A stretch of DNA of 64,000 nt from Nymphaea colorata (lineage: Eukaryota > Streptophyta > Magnoliopsida > Nymphaeales > Nymphaeaceae): assembly GCF_008831285.2 (NCBI RefSeq), contig NC_045144.1, forward strand, positions 10,455,672 through 10,519,671, read 5' to 3'. Each line of letters begins with the position of its first letter. The stretch's first letter is position 1. The translations under genes were made by a program, and so were the position numbers. Of this stretch, positions 33,702-45,796 are shown piece by piece. The notes below the pieces were generated by a model. The model was not told the DNA's origin. It was given only the letters and a program-made list of their open reading frames with translations, and did no database searches.

Positions 33702-35762
33702 TCGATAAAAGAAACATAAGATTGCAAAATAAGCAATCTGCAGCAGCCAACCACACCCAAAAATTTTAATGGTACTTATTGGCTTGTAACATGTGAAAGT
33801 TTTTCCCCAGCAAACAAAAGCACACCTTAATTGGTCGAGAACTTGAGTGTATGACAAAAAGATAGCAAGAAAGGCCATGCCACATATGATCTATTATTGC
33901 TACTAATGCTTCCTCTTCCTCTCTTTTTTATCCTTTTTCCCTTTTATGACTTCATCACATGGTGTAAGGGTGAAAACCAGCGTACGAGTCATTCACACTC
34001 TCAGATCTGTCTTTTAGCCTAAGAAGTAAGTGGATCACTTATTGGGTGGCAGAAAACCCAAAAGGAGAAAAGCCATTGCCCAGCCATGACTTGTCAAGCA
34101 GACAACATGCATGGACAATTCTGGCCATACCCACTGGTCAGATGCATGATTGCTTTTCTTACTTCTGCGAAGGCTTAATTTTTGGTGATGGAGATAACAT
34201 TTCCTACCTCTTCAATCCCTTCGTTCATCAACTTCTCACGGCAAGGTGTGTACCCACAAAGGGATGAACTCTAGGCTCTCTCCAATGAAGGGCCACCCAA
34301 ATGTACCGTGAGGAAGCGCAGCTTCGTTCCAGATGAATCTAGCAGTCCAAAGCAGGCAGAGCATTACAGGGGCTACGAGCGTACAGAGGCTAACCATGGG
34401 CTACCCACAAGTGCTTTGCAACCAAATCAGGCCATTCATCTCCTTTCCCAGACTACCCAACAGCCCCTTCTCTTCTCTGCCCCTGAGATCACAGTAGGCC
34501 AGAATGATGATGGTTGACAGTGTGTTACAAGGAAAATTGGATATGTTCTACTATTTATTGGCCTTGTCATATTGTCGCTGTTAGCTTGTCCATGATATCC
34601 ACATTCTCACTCTTTCAGAAAACTGAGTATGATTGTTTCGGAAAGGTTAGCTAGGAATATGATTCTTGGCTAGGTGATTCAGTTAGAGTAGATTTCAGAA
34701 ATTTATGACAGTGTTATTAAGTTTGATAAAGCAAACAAATCAGTCAAATAAAAAGGTAAAATGTGTCATGCAGACATTCTTTAGCAGCATATGGCAGGTA
34801 AGAATTTACAGAGATTAGCTTAAGCATGACAATGTAATGAAGTTCGAATAACAGAGAACAAAACGTCAAATAGGAAATACCCCAATACTTTCAGGAATGT
34901 ATGCGTATCAGATTATTTGAAGACACAAAAATAAGTTTAGATATTAAAAGAAAATAATTGATCCATACAGGAAGCGAGCACACCAAAGTCTTCAGAGATG
35001 CAAGTCATAGACAGGTCAGTGGCCTACCTGAGATAAATGATGTTAGACATTAAAAAAACAATTCATCTTACGCAGTTTTACTTTTGCCTTACCTGTGGGG
35101 ATCATGAATTATGAGATGATCAAAGCAAATGTCTTCCAGAGCCCATGGGAAAAGGTGGCCCAATTGTGTGTTGTATGTAAAGTATAAGTGCTGATGAAAC
35201 AGTCAGCCTCGCAAAAGAAGATAGAAAAGAACATCAGACACGATAAAAACAGGTTATCAATGGGCATGAAAGGAGGAATAAGAGAACAACGAAGAAATGG
35301 AAACGCAACCAATGCAATAGAACCCACAAAATTGCATGATTAGCCGTGAATGTTGATTAGACACAGCTGACAAAGATTTAAAATGGTAAAGTTGTACTTT
35401 TTAGATGGTTTTCAGGTTTTAATAGGCGATGTTTTTCTTTGGTTTTAAAATGGTATAGTTGCTAAAGTTTTTTTTTTTTTTTTGGAAAGCTCCGGTAAAT
35501 TTTAAAATAATTAATCTTTCAGCTAGAAAGAGAAAGGTGGCCAAAATGAAAAACAATGTGAAAATAAAAATCTGGCAACTAAAAACTGTAAAAAACGTGA
35601 AAAATGCGGAAGAAAACATAAAAAAATGAAATAAGACGTGAAAAAACGTGTTTTTCTTCGTTTTTTGTGTTTTTGGACCCAAAAAACGTACCTTTTCCCC
35701 TTTTTTTGATTGACCTTTATTTAACAATTTTAACGCTTTTTTTTAGAAAACGTGTTTTATGT

Positions 35763-35798
<36 letters not shown>

Positions 35799-37166
35799 AT
35801 AGAGTAACAAATGAACTTGTGTTCAGGATCTCTCAGCTCAAGATGCCGCACCACTAAATCCAATAGTACACTTACAAACTTACTTAATTTTTCTCTAAAA
35901 AAAAATCAATTTTTTTCCACAAAATTAGTGTTTGTCAATCTTTTATAATTCTATGAAGCATGAAGATCTATACTATCTGTGCAAACACATGAAACTTTAG
36001 AAAATGCTACCAGTGCACAAAGACGTATCTTGTTCACTTGATTGTCAAGAAGGTGTGTCTTTTATAGTATATAGAAAAGAGAGAGAGGGGAGAGTAAATA
36101 AAAAAGAAAGTACGCAGATCAGTTAAAAGGACGCAGCCAAGATCTCTTAGTAACAAAGAAAGGGAAATAAGACTTGGAGATCAGTTCCGCGGCACACACA
36201 CTTACAGATGGGAAACCAAAAAACAAACATAAAACAAAGATGACAAGTTATCGAAGGAAAGGATGGAAACCGAAGATTTTGTTTACCATCAATCGGCTGA
36301 GGATGATGCCCATCCCCGTTAAGTGTGAATTTACATTTCATTCACGGACGGGCTCTGCAGAGTGTCATTTGTCCGATGGATCTTCCCGAGCGGTCAGCGC
36401 CGTTGGTTTGCCTGAAAGAGGGTGAGCGGATTCGACCGATTTTAGTGGGAAATAAGCCAAGAACATCTGTCCTTGGATTCACATGGGCTTCCCAAGGATG
36501 CCGCGTGCAGGTTCCGAAGAACGGTTGGAGGACCTCTCGGCCCTTTCGATCTATGCGACTCCCACATACGAAGTTCTGATATGCCAAGCTACCGACAGAT
36601 GGTCACCGATGAGTTTCGCGAATCATTTTATGTGGAAAATTAAAATATTTTCTCGGCTACTCTCTTTATGTTTTTAAACTCTAGCTTCTCCCACATGTAC
36701 AGTTCGAATTTCATCCAATCTGATGGTTACTTGGCCTGGTTTTTAGTATCTTAGAAGATTGGTTTGACTGGAATCCTGATTTTATGACTGTTCAGGAATA
36801 GCAGCAATCTAGGGCTGCCACAGAGGATATTTTGTATTTTTAGGAGGATTTTTGAGTCCGACAAATTGGGTTTGTCAAATTTCAGTAAATTTGACTCTGT
36901 TTGGCCCCTAACACATACACTTGACCATGTGTCCCTGTAGCTTAAGCTTATTCGTCACTATGTTAGGGGATAGTTTAGTTTTTTAAATAGACAATTTATT
37001 TTCTGTCAAATTTCTCTGATTTCAGTAGTTTATATTTTCTGATTCCAGAGCAAAGTAGCAAAGTAGGTAATATGTTTCTAGCGTATCTCGTTTATTCTAT
37101 GAGTTGTTTAATATTAGCTTTATTTAATATTCTTTTATTATAGAATATTTAGAGTATATAAGTTTA
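33702..37166. other. Mostly non-coding DNA
   Basis: No convincing gene. Short open stretches at 34046-34264 and 34308-34514 read like coding sequence in composition (the second Gln/Pro/Ser-rich) but match nothing I recognise. A GC-richer block at 36300-36680 has overlapping open frames on both strands and could be a gene or element fragment. An A/T homopolymer-rich stretch at 35440-35760 with repeated AAAAACGTG ends in (TA)n at 35767-35794. Confidence 0.4.
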
Positions 37167-37614
37167 TAGGGATGTCAATGGATCATATTTGAATCGTATA
37201 TATTTTTAACTGTAACTTCTTTTTTTTGATATTTACATGTTTGTATTCAAATTCAGATTTGAATACAAATAACAAAAAAAGCTATATCAGAATCTGAATT
37301 TGAAATCTGATTTCACAATCTAGAACTAATTTGAATCTGATTTTATATTCATATCTGAATTTAAATCTGAATTTGGAACCTAATTTGACCGATTTTCAAA
37401 ATATGAGAGCATTAAATATGGAATATTTATTTCAAACTAAATCTCTTCTTAATCCAAATACGACTCAAATCAGATATTTATGCATAGTCGAATTGAAATA
37501 AAAAGTCTGATCCGATTTTTTAATTAGATATTCAATTTTTTTTTCCTTATCCAATCTTTTTGGAACAGTTCGTCGAATATCCAATCCAAATCGGATATAT
37601 TAATGGCATGTCTG
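37167..37614. mobile_element. Putative hAT-type MITE, 448 bp
   Basis: The ends form a loose inverted repeat: TAGGGATGTCAATGGAT on the left and CAGACATGCCATTAAT on the complement of the right. The flanks TAAGTTTA (37159-37166) and TAAGTATG (37615-37622) look like an 8-bp duplication with two changes. The interior is AT-rich with many AAATCTGA/TTTGAAT-type subrepeats and no coding capacity. Confidence 0.5.
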
Positions 37615-39207
37615 TAAGTATGGTACTTTATATTTGGTCATTCTCTTTAGTTATAGTACTGCACGTTCTTACTTTTTTCAATATTTTTGTTGTTATTTAA
37701 TAATTTTGCTTGAGCTTTCAAGTGTTCTAATTTTTTGTTATTCAATCATTTTGCTTGAGTTTTGTAAGTGTTCTAATATGATCTCCCATAGATCAAGGCA
37801 TACATTAAAAAGGAGTATTAAGGAAATCATGGTGGAATTTGTCCATGAAAATACCTCGGCATTGAAAGACTCAAGCCACTTAATTTGGAATTTATAGTTG
37901 CTTTTGTTGATGAATGTCGAGAGTTCAGCTGATTTCAGTTCAGTTGGATTTCGATAAAGCCTCGTTAAATTATTGAGATTGTTCAACATGACAGTGTTGT
38001 TAAATTATTGAGATTGTTCAACATGAGTGTTGTGAATGATCTTCATTGTTTTTATGTATTAGATTTTAGGTGAGCAAGGAAGACCCACCACCCGACAGAG
38101 AACTGAAGAAAGTCCCACCCAACCCATCTCTCTCTAGCATACAGGGCCTCTTTTTTGGTACTTTGGGTGTCGCTCCTACGGCAGTCAACTTGCGCATCGA
38201 TGACTTTCAGCACAAGAGGTTGATGTCTCTGACACTTGAAATGGAGACCGACCTCCTTCAACCCTTCTATGTGTTGGATTAATAACTCAAGTTTGAAGTT
38301 TTGTGTAAGATGACTTTTTTGTTTTTCTGATGTCAATAGTATCTAGCATTGAATTAAACATGATAGATTTAGTAAGTAAATACCTTTTTTTTTTTAAGGG
38401 TGAATGGTTCATGCCCTTTTCCTTGGGTTCAAGGAACATGTTTTAAGACCTTTTACGACACAGATGAAAAACACATTGAGACGTGATAGTGATCACTCCA
38501 AGATTTAAATACAAATCATCATAGGATGTGGACCACCTTGCCACATCATTACCACCCCTCGGGTGAAGTAAATGCTTGTTTTTAGTTCTTTGTGATTGTT
38601 ATTAAGGTTGCTTATTTTTAGTTCTTTGTGATTGTTAATTAAGGTTGCAAATGTGTTTAACTTTTTTTGGTGTCTTCGAGCAAGGGTATCCATAAATTCC
38701 AGCAGGTTAGGCAATTCTTTGCGTCATATTTTAGTTACTTATTGTCTTAATATTAGTTGTGCTGTAGTTAATTAGCTAGATCGGTAGGAGTTCGTATTTC
38801 CTTTTGTTCTTTGGTTACATTAAACCTTATATAAAATATTCCCATAGGTGATTAATGCCAAATGAAGTCGTCCACTTTGGTGATCTAGTGACAGTTATTA
38901 ATTTCTTTTTATTCATCAATTAATCCATTAGCCAGGTCATCCCAGCAGGGGCACTCCTATCCTTAGTTCTAGGGTGCTTTTGACTTTAGGTTGGTCACCC
39001 CATTTCTTGAGATTCTCCTCGTAAAGATTAAAATTACTTAATTTCTTTTCATTTGTATATACTAGCTTAGCATAAATAATATATAGTATAATTTTAGTAT
39101 TTTAATCATTATAATATGAATTATTTATTTAGTTAATAGTTAAAAAGTAGGAGACAGTTAGCTTGTCACATTTGGGATAGTTTGGCCGGGTGTTATTTCC
39201 TTTAGTT

Positions 39208-39356
39208 GACGGTAGTTTAGTATTCAAGTATACTAATTAATGGTCATGTGGGTAATAGTCTAAAAACTTGGGGAATAGAATGGACGGTAGTTTATTATTA
39301 AGTATACTAATTAATGGTAATGTGGGTAATAGTCTAAAAACTTAGGGATAGAATAG
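39208..39356. repeat. Tandem duplication, unit about 74 bp
   Basis: Two adjacent copies each contain GACGGTAGTTTA, AAGTATACTAATTAATGGT and GGGTAATAGTCTAAAAACTT, differing by a few substitutions and one-base indels. Confidence 0.85.
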
Positions 39357-39826
39357 TCCTAGATTACCTCCCTAGATAGAGAGTCTCCTAACTTCTAGGA
39401 AAAGCATCATATCTTCCTTAGTATTCTAGAATTAGGATGCCTTTTGATTTTAATTTATTTGAATTTCACTTAATTAACTTTAGTTTTTAGTTTAGATATT
39501 TAATAACTTCAATAGTTTAGAGCTATAAGTAGCTTAGTGCTAGTCAGGATATGTATTTGTTTTGCTTCCAATATTATACTTTTTACCTTTTAGTAATTAT
39601 GTGGATAGGTTACCTCATTTCTTATTTACCTTAGGTTAAGTTTCTCAAGGACCCTTAAGTTCTTTTGTGGTCGTTTGACAATTGTTCTATTGGACAGATT
39701 GGACAGGTACCACACCTCTGTCTTGTCTATCTTGTAATTGGTGTTTTCTATCCACTGTTTGATGGTTTTATGAATACAACACCATGTTCTTTCTGTCTAA
39801 TGTTTGTTTTCTTTGTTGTCTGTTCT

Positions 39827-39884
39827 GTCTGACATTTGATTTATGTCATGTTCATGTCTGACATTTGATTTATGTCATGTTCAT
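39827..39884. repeat. Tandem duplication, unit about 29 bp
   Basis: The unit GTCTGACATTTGATTTATGT plus CATGTTCAT is repeated twice without a gap. Confidence 0.85.
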
Positions 39885-40089
39885 TATGTACATTCTGTCC
39901 AATGTTTGCATCTTATACACTTCATTCTGTCTTTTGTTTGATAATAAAAAAACTTCATTTGTTGGTTTTACTTATTCTGCGCATTGTTTTTAGAGTCTAA
40001 AGACATCATACAAAGTTTATGCCATAAAAATTGTTCAGCATGCCTTTATTTGATGGAACAAGAACATGTTATATCAACCGTATTACAAA

Positions 40090-41330
40090 ATTCATATAAA
40101 AGCTGATTAATTCACAATCAGCACCATACTATTGACTTCTTGAACCTTAATTGGATAAAGCCCATTGTGAGTCTTTCGTCCTTCAAATTTGGCATCGGCT
40201 TGTCTCTCGATCCTTGATCAAAATTCCATTAGAGGAAAATTTAAACAAGATTATTTGCTATTCATGGCAATGCATTGTTCAAAATAAACTTGGTCTTAAG
40301 CATGTGTAACGTTTGATTGGCTACATGAACAATAGGCAGCGATGAACCATCACCAATAGTGATGGAGTTCAAACCTTGATATGTTGTCTTATTCTCCTAT
40401 TATTGATATGAACCTACATTGTTGTTGGATACTCCTGTATCCACATACTAGTAGTCATCATTATTTGCAACATTCACTGTGTAGGTCTTAGAAATGTCCT
40501 AGACATTCTTTTGCAATATGCCTCTTGCATCCACTATGCCATTGGTGATAGGAGACTAATTCTTCCCATGACCTTGGTTGCTGTTTTGAGAATTTTCTTT
40601 TCTTTGATTACCATTGTCCACTCGACCACAACCATGTCCTCAACCATAGAAGGAAACTCGCTCTCTACCATGTCCATGGAATGTGTTAAAGCAACCTATG
40701 ACAGTTCACTATTCGCCCAAATGTTTGGTTTTAACAATACAAGTCAACTTTCCTGATTCACAAGGTGGTCATATAGGCTTGGAAACTTAAGCATAATAGA
40801 AATCATATCAGTAGTTAACATAGTAACAAAACTTTCATATAGTAATAATTAACCCATTTAGAACTATTTGAACAAGTTCCTCAACTCGAACAGAGTGACC
40901 GGCAGCTTGCAGTGTGTCATACAATTGTTTAATTTTTCCAAGATAGTTTACCATACTCATATCACCTTTCTTTAGGAAATATGGCATCCCTTAAGAAGCA
41001 TCAATATAAGGGAGATTGAGAACCATAAATTTTCTCAAGATACAACCAATCAAGTTTCTCGAGCTGACTTTGCATGGAAGATTTGTCCAAGCAAAGAGGC
41101 CTTAATCCAGCTAAGGGTCAACTAATTTGACTTGCACCATTTTAGAAATGCAGGGTTAACAGATTCCTCGGCTTTGTCATTGACAAGATATTAGGGAGAA
41201 GAAACTTATGTAACATCAACAAATGATCGGAGTTCTAGAGACAACATGACTGACTCCAATTGACTTATTCATAAGAGATAGTCGTCTCAATTGAGTTTCA
41301 CTGACACCAGATTGCCGAATGCATTCCATT
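40090..41330 (-). pseudogene. Ty1/copia gag and protease relic
   Basis: On the minus strand, from about 41310: VKLN, DDYLL and SQLESVMLSL near the gag start (the N-x-x-x-W-x-x-x-[ML] region of copia gag); FLKWCKSN; SARETWLV near 41050; then FLKKGDMSMVNYLGKIKQLYD at about 40980-40920, where copia elements carry K-x-x-x-x-S-V-x-x-Y-L. Further on, near 40440, YVDTGVSNN stands for the protease active site (D-[ST]-G-A), followed by ITIGDGSSLPIVHVANQ and KFILNNALP at about 40360-40260, the typical GNG/LxxVLHVP region. Stops are frequent. No LTRs were identified around it, and RT and integrase are absent. Confidence 0.7.
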
Positions 41331-41920
41331 GCATTGCTTGGAGGGAGGATGAAGATGCCATAAACACTGCTCTTGGGTGGTCATGCTCTGGTTCCATAAA
41401 AGGTCAGAGACAACAAAGAGGAACCATGGAAAACAACTGTTTGGTATATTGTTTGATAGCACAACAAGCTCTACTGTTCATATTTTATAAAATTCTTCAA
41501 CACATCAAGACACATACAAGATATAACAGAATGTTGCCTACATCTCATGAATTTCACATGGTGGAACAGCTTGCCGCTTTATTTAGATCTGGATTACACA
41601 TGCTGCTAATCTTTCAAAGGCTGGTTCTTTCATGAAAATATCATATAGAAAAGGTATGAAAAGGGAAGACACCACCTGAGTGCTTGAACTACTAGAAAGG
41701 AGCACAAAGAAGGAATGCAGCTTATGATTATTAGCGTTGTTGAAAGGTCAATCAGGATAAAGCACATTTTTGTTAATGTCGATGAGAGGTTGACCAAAGT
41801 GCAGACATGAATTAGCAGTCAGTTGTCTCAAAGGCGTGCCTATGTGTATCTAGCCAACCTACCACCTGCTTTGAAAAGCAAAAAGTGAATGATGCACAGC
41901 TTGCCCCTTTCTGTTTCTAG

Positions 41921-42170
41921 TTGGCATTGAATATGAGCCGCAGCTTCTATTCAATTTTTATGGACATGGTAGAGGTGTATCTTTTAGTCGATTCTTTATG
42001 GGCACTATTCTCATAGCTTTAGATGTATCTTTCCTCCATTTAGTACTTCTTTGTTTCTCTCCTGGAGTGCTTGAGACGAAGCACTTCTTCTATTCATTTT
42101 TCATGGGCATGACATGAGGTATATCTTTTATTTGATTCTCATAGACACTATTCTCATAGCGTTGAGATAG
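41921..42170. repeat. Imperfect tandem repeat, unit about 125 bp
   Basis: Copy 1 contains CTTCTATTCAATTTTTATGG, GGTGTATCTTTTA and ACTATTCTCATAGC. Copy 2 has CTTCTATTCATTTTTCATGG, GGTATATCTTTTA and ACTATTCTCATAGC in the same order. Confidence 0.75.
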
Positions 42171-42399
42171 AATAAAGTAACATTAATCTGTCTCTCTTTT
42201 GTTAATGATCCTGGTGGTTTATGAAAGGCAACATCGTTTCTACACTTTACCCGAAAGGTCTAGTGCCACTTTGAAACTTGAATTGTTTACCATACATCAT
42301 TCAACTCAAGTGTCACATTTTTGTTAATGATTATGGCGATTCGAGGGAGGCCAGATTGCCCCCCTCCCTTCACCCTTGAAGTCTAAGACTACTTTGGGG

Positions 42400-42870
42400 C
42401 ATAGATAGTTTATGGTATGCCCTTCAACTCGATTATCTCATTTTTGTTAATTATCTTAGAATAACGTATGCACACAAAACTATGTCCTAAATAAAAACTA
42501 TAGTGAGAGATAAAGATATTGTAAAATTAAGCTTCATGGTGAGAGAAAATCACAAGCTTGAGAGAAAAAATAGACAGCTGCCGATTTCTTTAACCACTAA
42601 TTTGGGACATGGATAGTAGTACACCCTTCAATTGGATTATCTCATCTTTGTTAATTAACCTGGAATAAAATATGCACATCTTTATTCTACCGTGCACCGA
42701 CTCATGTGAGGAGAGAGAGATGAAAAACTATGTCGTAAATAAAAACTAAACTATGTCGTAAATAAAAACTACAGAGAGATAAAAGATATTGTAAAAATAA
42801 AACTGCATGGTGAGAGAAAATGACAAGCTTGAGAGAAAAAATAGATGGGAGCGAATTTCTTTCACCGCTA
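42400..42870. repeat. Imperfect tandem repeat, unit about 210-240 bp
   Basis: Both copies run CCCTTCAA, GGATTATCTCAT (or CGATTATCTCAT), TTTGTTAATTA, then AACTATGTC, TAAATAAAAACTA, AAGATATTGTAAAA, ATGGTGAGAGAAAAT and ACAAGCTTGAGAGAAAAAAT. The second copy carries an extra 27-bp duplication around ACTATGTCGTAAATAAAAAC (42726-42770). It lies just upstream of the DUF1685 gene. Confidence 0.75.
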
Positions 42871-43272
42871 CCCTGATTAGGTAGAGAGACAGAGAGGGGT
42901 GGGTTCCGTGGGTCTGTTTCTAATGTGGGGGAAGCGCTCGCTCCGCGGAGATCGGCGGCCGTTAGCAATCATTGGCCAGGGCGTCTCTCCTTCCTTGCCT
43001 GCCGAAACGGCGTGACCTCGACCGACCACATTGCCGACCGCCTCCCTCCTATAGCTATGGCCGCAGGAGCCGCCAACATCACACCCTTTCCCTCCATCGA
43101 ATAAATACTCTCCGCTCTAACCCTGCAGGCTCCTGCAGGGTTGGGCCTTTGGCTCCTTCGTCGCCCCTCTTCCTCTTCCCTGATTCTGAGGAGGAAGAGG
43201 CCAGAGGGCCGGTTGGCGTCCCACCTTCTTCCTCCTACGTCTGTCCTTTACTCTGCATATACCTTCTTGAGA

Positions 43273-44388
43273 ATGAAGACGAGGCAGATTGTGGGAGCGA
43301 CCCGCTCCCCATCTTCGGAGTCGACGGAAGATGAAGGGGAGGACGATCTTCGACGCCTGGTGCTCGTGCCTCCGAAGAACCGGAAGCACCTTTCTAAGCA
43401 GCTCTCCATGAAGGAGACGTCGAGGGATGCGGCATGGGAGAGGCGACGCCACCAATTCGTGAAGCGCCAGCGGAGCTTCGGCTCTGCTGCAGCGTTTGCC
43501 GGGAAGACCGTGGCGAAGCAGGCGAGGTCACGCAGCCTGACGGACGAGGACCTCGACGAACTCAAGGGCTGCCTCGATCTCGGTTTCGATTTCAAGGAGG
43601 AGGAAGATCACGGCCTCAAGACCACGCTGCCGGCTCTTGACCTCTACTTTGCGGTGAAGCGACAGCTTTCCGATTCAAAGGTCACGTTGCAGCACCAACT
43701 CTCCTTTCGCAGCCAGGTCTCAACCCCCGACAGCGGCACCAGCAGCCCCAGAAGCCCCCACTCCGACCCTGCTGCTTGGAAGATCTGCAATCCAGGTCCG
43801 CCCCTCCATCCTTTTCACAAAGTTATTCCCGTTTTGTCGCAGTGTTTAATAGATTCGGCTATCGATTCTGCAATTTGATTAACCCTCCGTATTAGGTCAA
43901 CTCTTTCTTTTCTGCAATTTGCATTTGCCGGCGACATATGTGCCTCCGGCAGACTTATCCAAGTTAATGCACCGATGTTGGCTCTCACGGCAAAATTCGT
44001 GGTTGTTGCTAGTGTTTTCCATTGCTAAGCTAAACACCGCCTGAGTTAACTCACTTTGATTGTTTTTGAATTAGTTGACATCAGTCGTCATATATATATA
44101 TATATATATAGGAATTGAAGTCAGTCCGGTATCATGGTTATTTTTTTTATTTTGTGTTATTAAAACTGTCATAAAAGATGCAATTATGATAGCGAAATTG
44201 CTTGATATGGTTTTTAGTGACAGAATACATATTTTACAATGATTTTTAATGAAAAAAAATAAAAAATAACAATTCAGCTATAGAGTTAGCCGACTGATTT
44301 CAATTATATATATATATATATATAGTTCACACCCACCCAATAAGTTCAGGCTTGGTGAGAGGAACTCAGTTACTACTATTTTGTGAGG

Positions 44389-44469
<81 letters not shown>

Positions 44470-45000
44470 AATCAGCTGGTTACCTCCGTGGTTGGTAATT
44501 ATTATTATTATTTTTTAATGTTGTTAAAAATCATCGGAAAGGTGCATTACGTCACTAAAAGTTGTGGTCAAACATTTTATCATCGTAAGTATATCTTTTA
44601 TTATGGTTTTTAGCCACATACAATAAAAAATAACCATCTACTTATAAAGGTAGTCAGTTGATTTTATATATATAGAAGAATTAGATGGTGGCTTTAACAT
44701 TTTAAAGTTAATTGGCCTTTCAATCAGGGTCGTTGGGTCCAACATGATAGACATTTAAAAGAAGAATAAAGAAATATTTTGTTTTTCTTTCAAACATATA
44801 TTTACTTTAAATAGACAACCTTGGTTAAATAGATGAGTGACTTTGGATAATCAGTCATCCAAAAAGAGAGAGAGAGAAAGAGATCAGCAATGCATTACAT
44901 CAAGCGGGTATGGTTAAACACACCACTTGACGCAATGCATCGAGTGGTATATTGAGAGAGGAGGATTTATGTGTCGACATCCAAAGAGAGCAATCTAAGG

Positions 45001-45048
<48 letters not shown>

Positions 45049-45173
45049 TATATATATGTGTGTAGATTTATTTTTTCATATTTGCACAGAAAAATCCTCC
45101 AATTCTTCATAGAACCCATTCAATTCATTGTATTAGGTAACGAGCAAAGATCTGAATGGTCAAAGGATTTCAC

Positions 45174-45213
<40 letters not shown>

Positions 45214-45507
45214 GTAAAAACCTTCAGCCATTCATCCCTAGGGTCTCTCACATACACAATCTGATGCATTACATCAGGCTGCATGTGTGAGAGATCAATG
45301 CATGGGGTTGCATGTGTAAGACATCCAAATGGATAGATAGCCAGAAAATTGCGATTGTGGCACTCCTGATTTGGTTTTATACTACTGTTATTGAATTTAA
45401 GTTTTTTGTTTGGTTTGGTGAGTGCAGGGGATAATCCTCAGCATGTGAAAACGAGGTTGAGGCACTGGGCGCAAGTCGTTGCTTGCTCGGTGAGGCAATG
45501 CTGCTGA
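43273..45507 (+). CDS. DUF1685 family protein, two exons (43273-43795, 45428-45507)
   Basis: A plant-specific protein of unknown function, predicted at 200 residues, a normal size for the family. The start is the ATG at 43273 (MKTRQIVGATRS). Hallmarks in order: an acidic N-terminal stretch (STEDEGEDDL, about 20-30), basic KRQRSFGS (about 70), RSRSLTDEDLDELKGCLDLG (about 92-111), TTLPALDLYFAVKRQ (about 122-136), a Ser/Pro-rich linker with SPRSPHSDPAAWKICNPG (ending about 175), and C-terminal HVKTRLRHWAQVVACSVRQC. Exon 1 ends at AATCCAG before GT at 43796. Exon 2 follows AG at 45427 and restores the frame exactly (AATCCAG joined to GGGATAAT). No signal peptide or membrane segment is seen. The 1,632-bp intron is full of (TA)n tracts and MITEs. 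The frame is intact, so this is probably a working gene. Confidence 0.88.
44110..44305. mobile_element. MITE flanked by (TA)n in the DUF1685 intron, copy 1
   Basis: The ends are inverted repeats: AATTGAAGTCAGTCCGG on the left, and TAATTGAAATCAGTCGGCTA on the complement of the right. It sits between (TA)n tracts on both sides, like the rice Micron type of MITE that inserts into TA microsatellites. No coding capacity. Confidence 0.6.
44391..44467. repeat. (TA)n microsatellite, about 38 units
   Basis: Uninterrupted TA dinucleotides between the two intronic MITEs. Other long TA tracts in the same intron are at 44090-44110, 44304-44323, 45003-45046 and 45176-45209. Confidence 0.95.
44467..44667. 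mobile_element. MITE flanked by (TA)n in the DUF1685 intron, copy 2
   Basis: The ends are AAATCAGCTGGTTACCT and, on the complement of the right, AAAATCAACTGACTACCT. The AATCAGTCGG-type ends, size and interior (TTATTTTTT...ATTAAAAATCAT) are related to copy 1. A (TA) tract of about 38 units at 44391-44467 abuts its left end and a short (TA)n its right end. Confidence 0.6.
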
Positions 45508-45705
45508 AAGGGGAAGGACTGTACATAATTTTCTACAATTTTTTTTTCGTTTAAATCTATTTTCTTGTTGCTTGTCTTTCATTGTAACTGGAGGAAGGAA
45601 GCTAATACTTTTTACGTGCGTTGTTTTGTAACTTGAGTTGTAATTCATTAATGACCTGCTTAGTCTCATTGGCCATCGAGTAGGTTGTCTTGGTAGTGAA
45701 ATGGG

Positions 45706-45710
<5 letters not shown>

Positions 45711-45795
<85 letters not shown>
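45711..45795. repeat. Compound (TA)n(GA)n microsatellite
   Basis: About 33 TA units followed by about nine GA units. Confidence 0.95.

Positions 45796-45796
<1 letters not shown>

Larger units (their letters stand above)
37615..40089. other. AT-rich non-coding DNA with short tandem repeats
   Basis: I see no gene. A short open stretch at 38070-38282 (LSSIQGLFFGTLGVAPTAV) begins after a possible acceptor and ends in a stop; it could be a stray exon, but I do not recognise it. Two tandem duplications are listed separately. Confidence 0.4.
41331..43272. other. Upstream region of the DUF1685 gene with tandem duplications
   Basis: No gene up to the DUF1685 start. 41331-41900 is unremarkable AT-rich DNA. 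Two blocks of imperfect tandem repeats follow (listed separately). 42880-43272 is GC-rich and pyrimidine-rich and probably holds the promoter and 5' untranslated region of the downstream gene. I could not fix a TATA box with confidence. Confidence 0.5.

Noticed and set aside
37167-37614. AAATCTGA-type repeats as a possible CRISPR-like array
   Set aside because: Spacing and sequence are irregular, the genome is a plant, and the repeats fit subterminal motifs of a MITE.
44383-45210. Frames of repeating Ile-Tyr
   Set aside because: Translations of (TA)n microsatellites in the DUF1685 intron.
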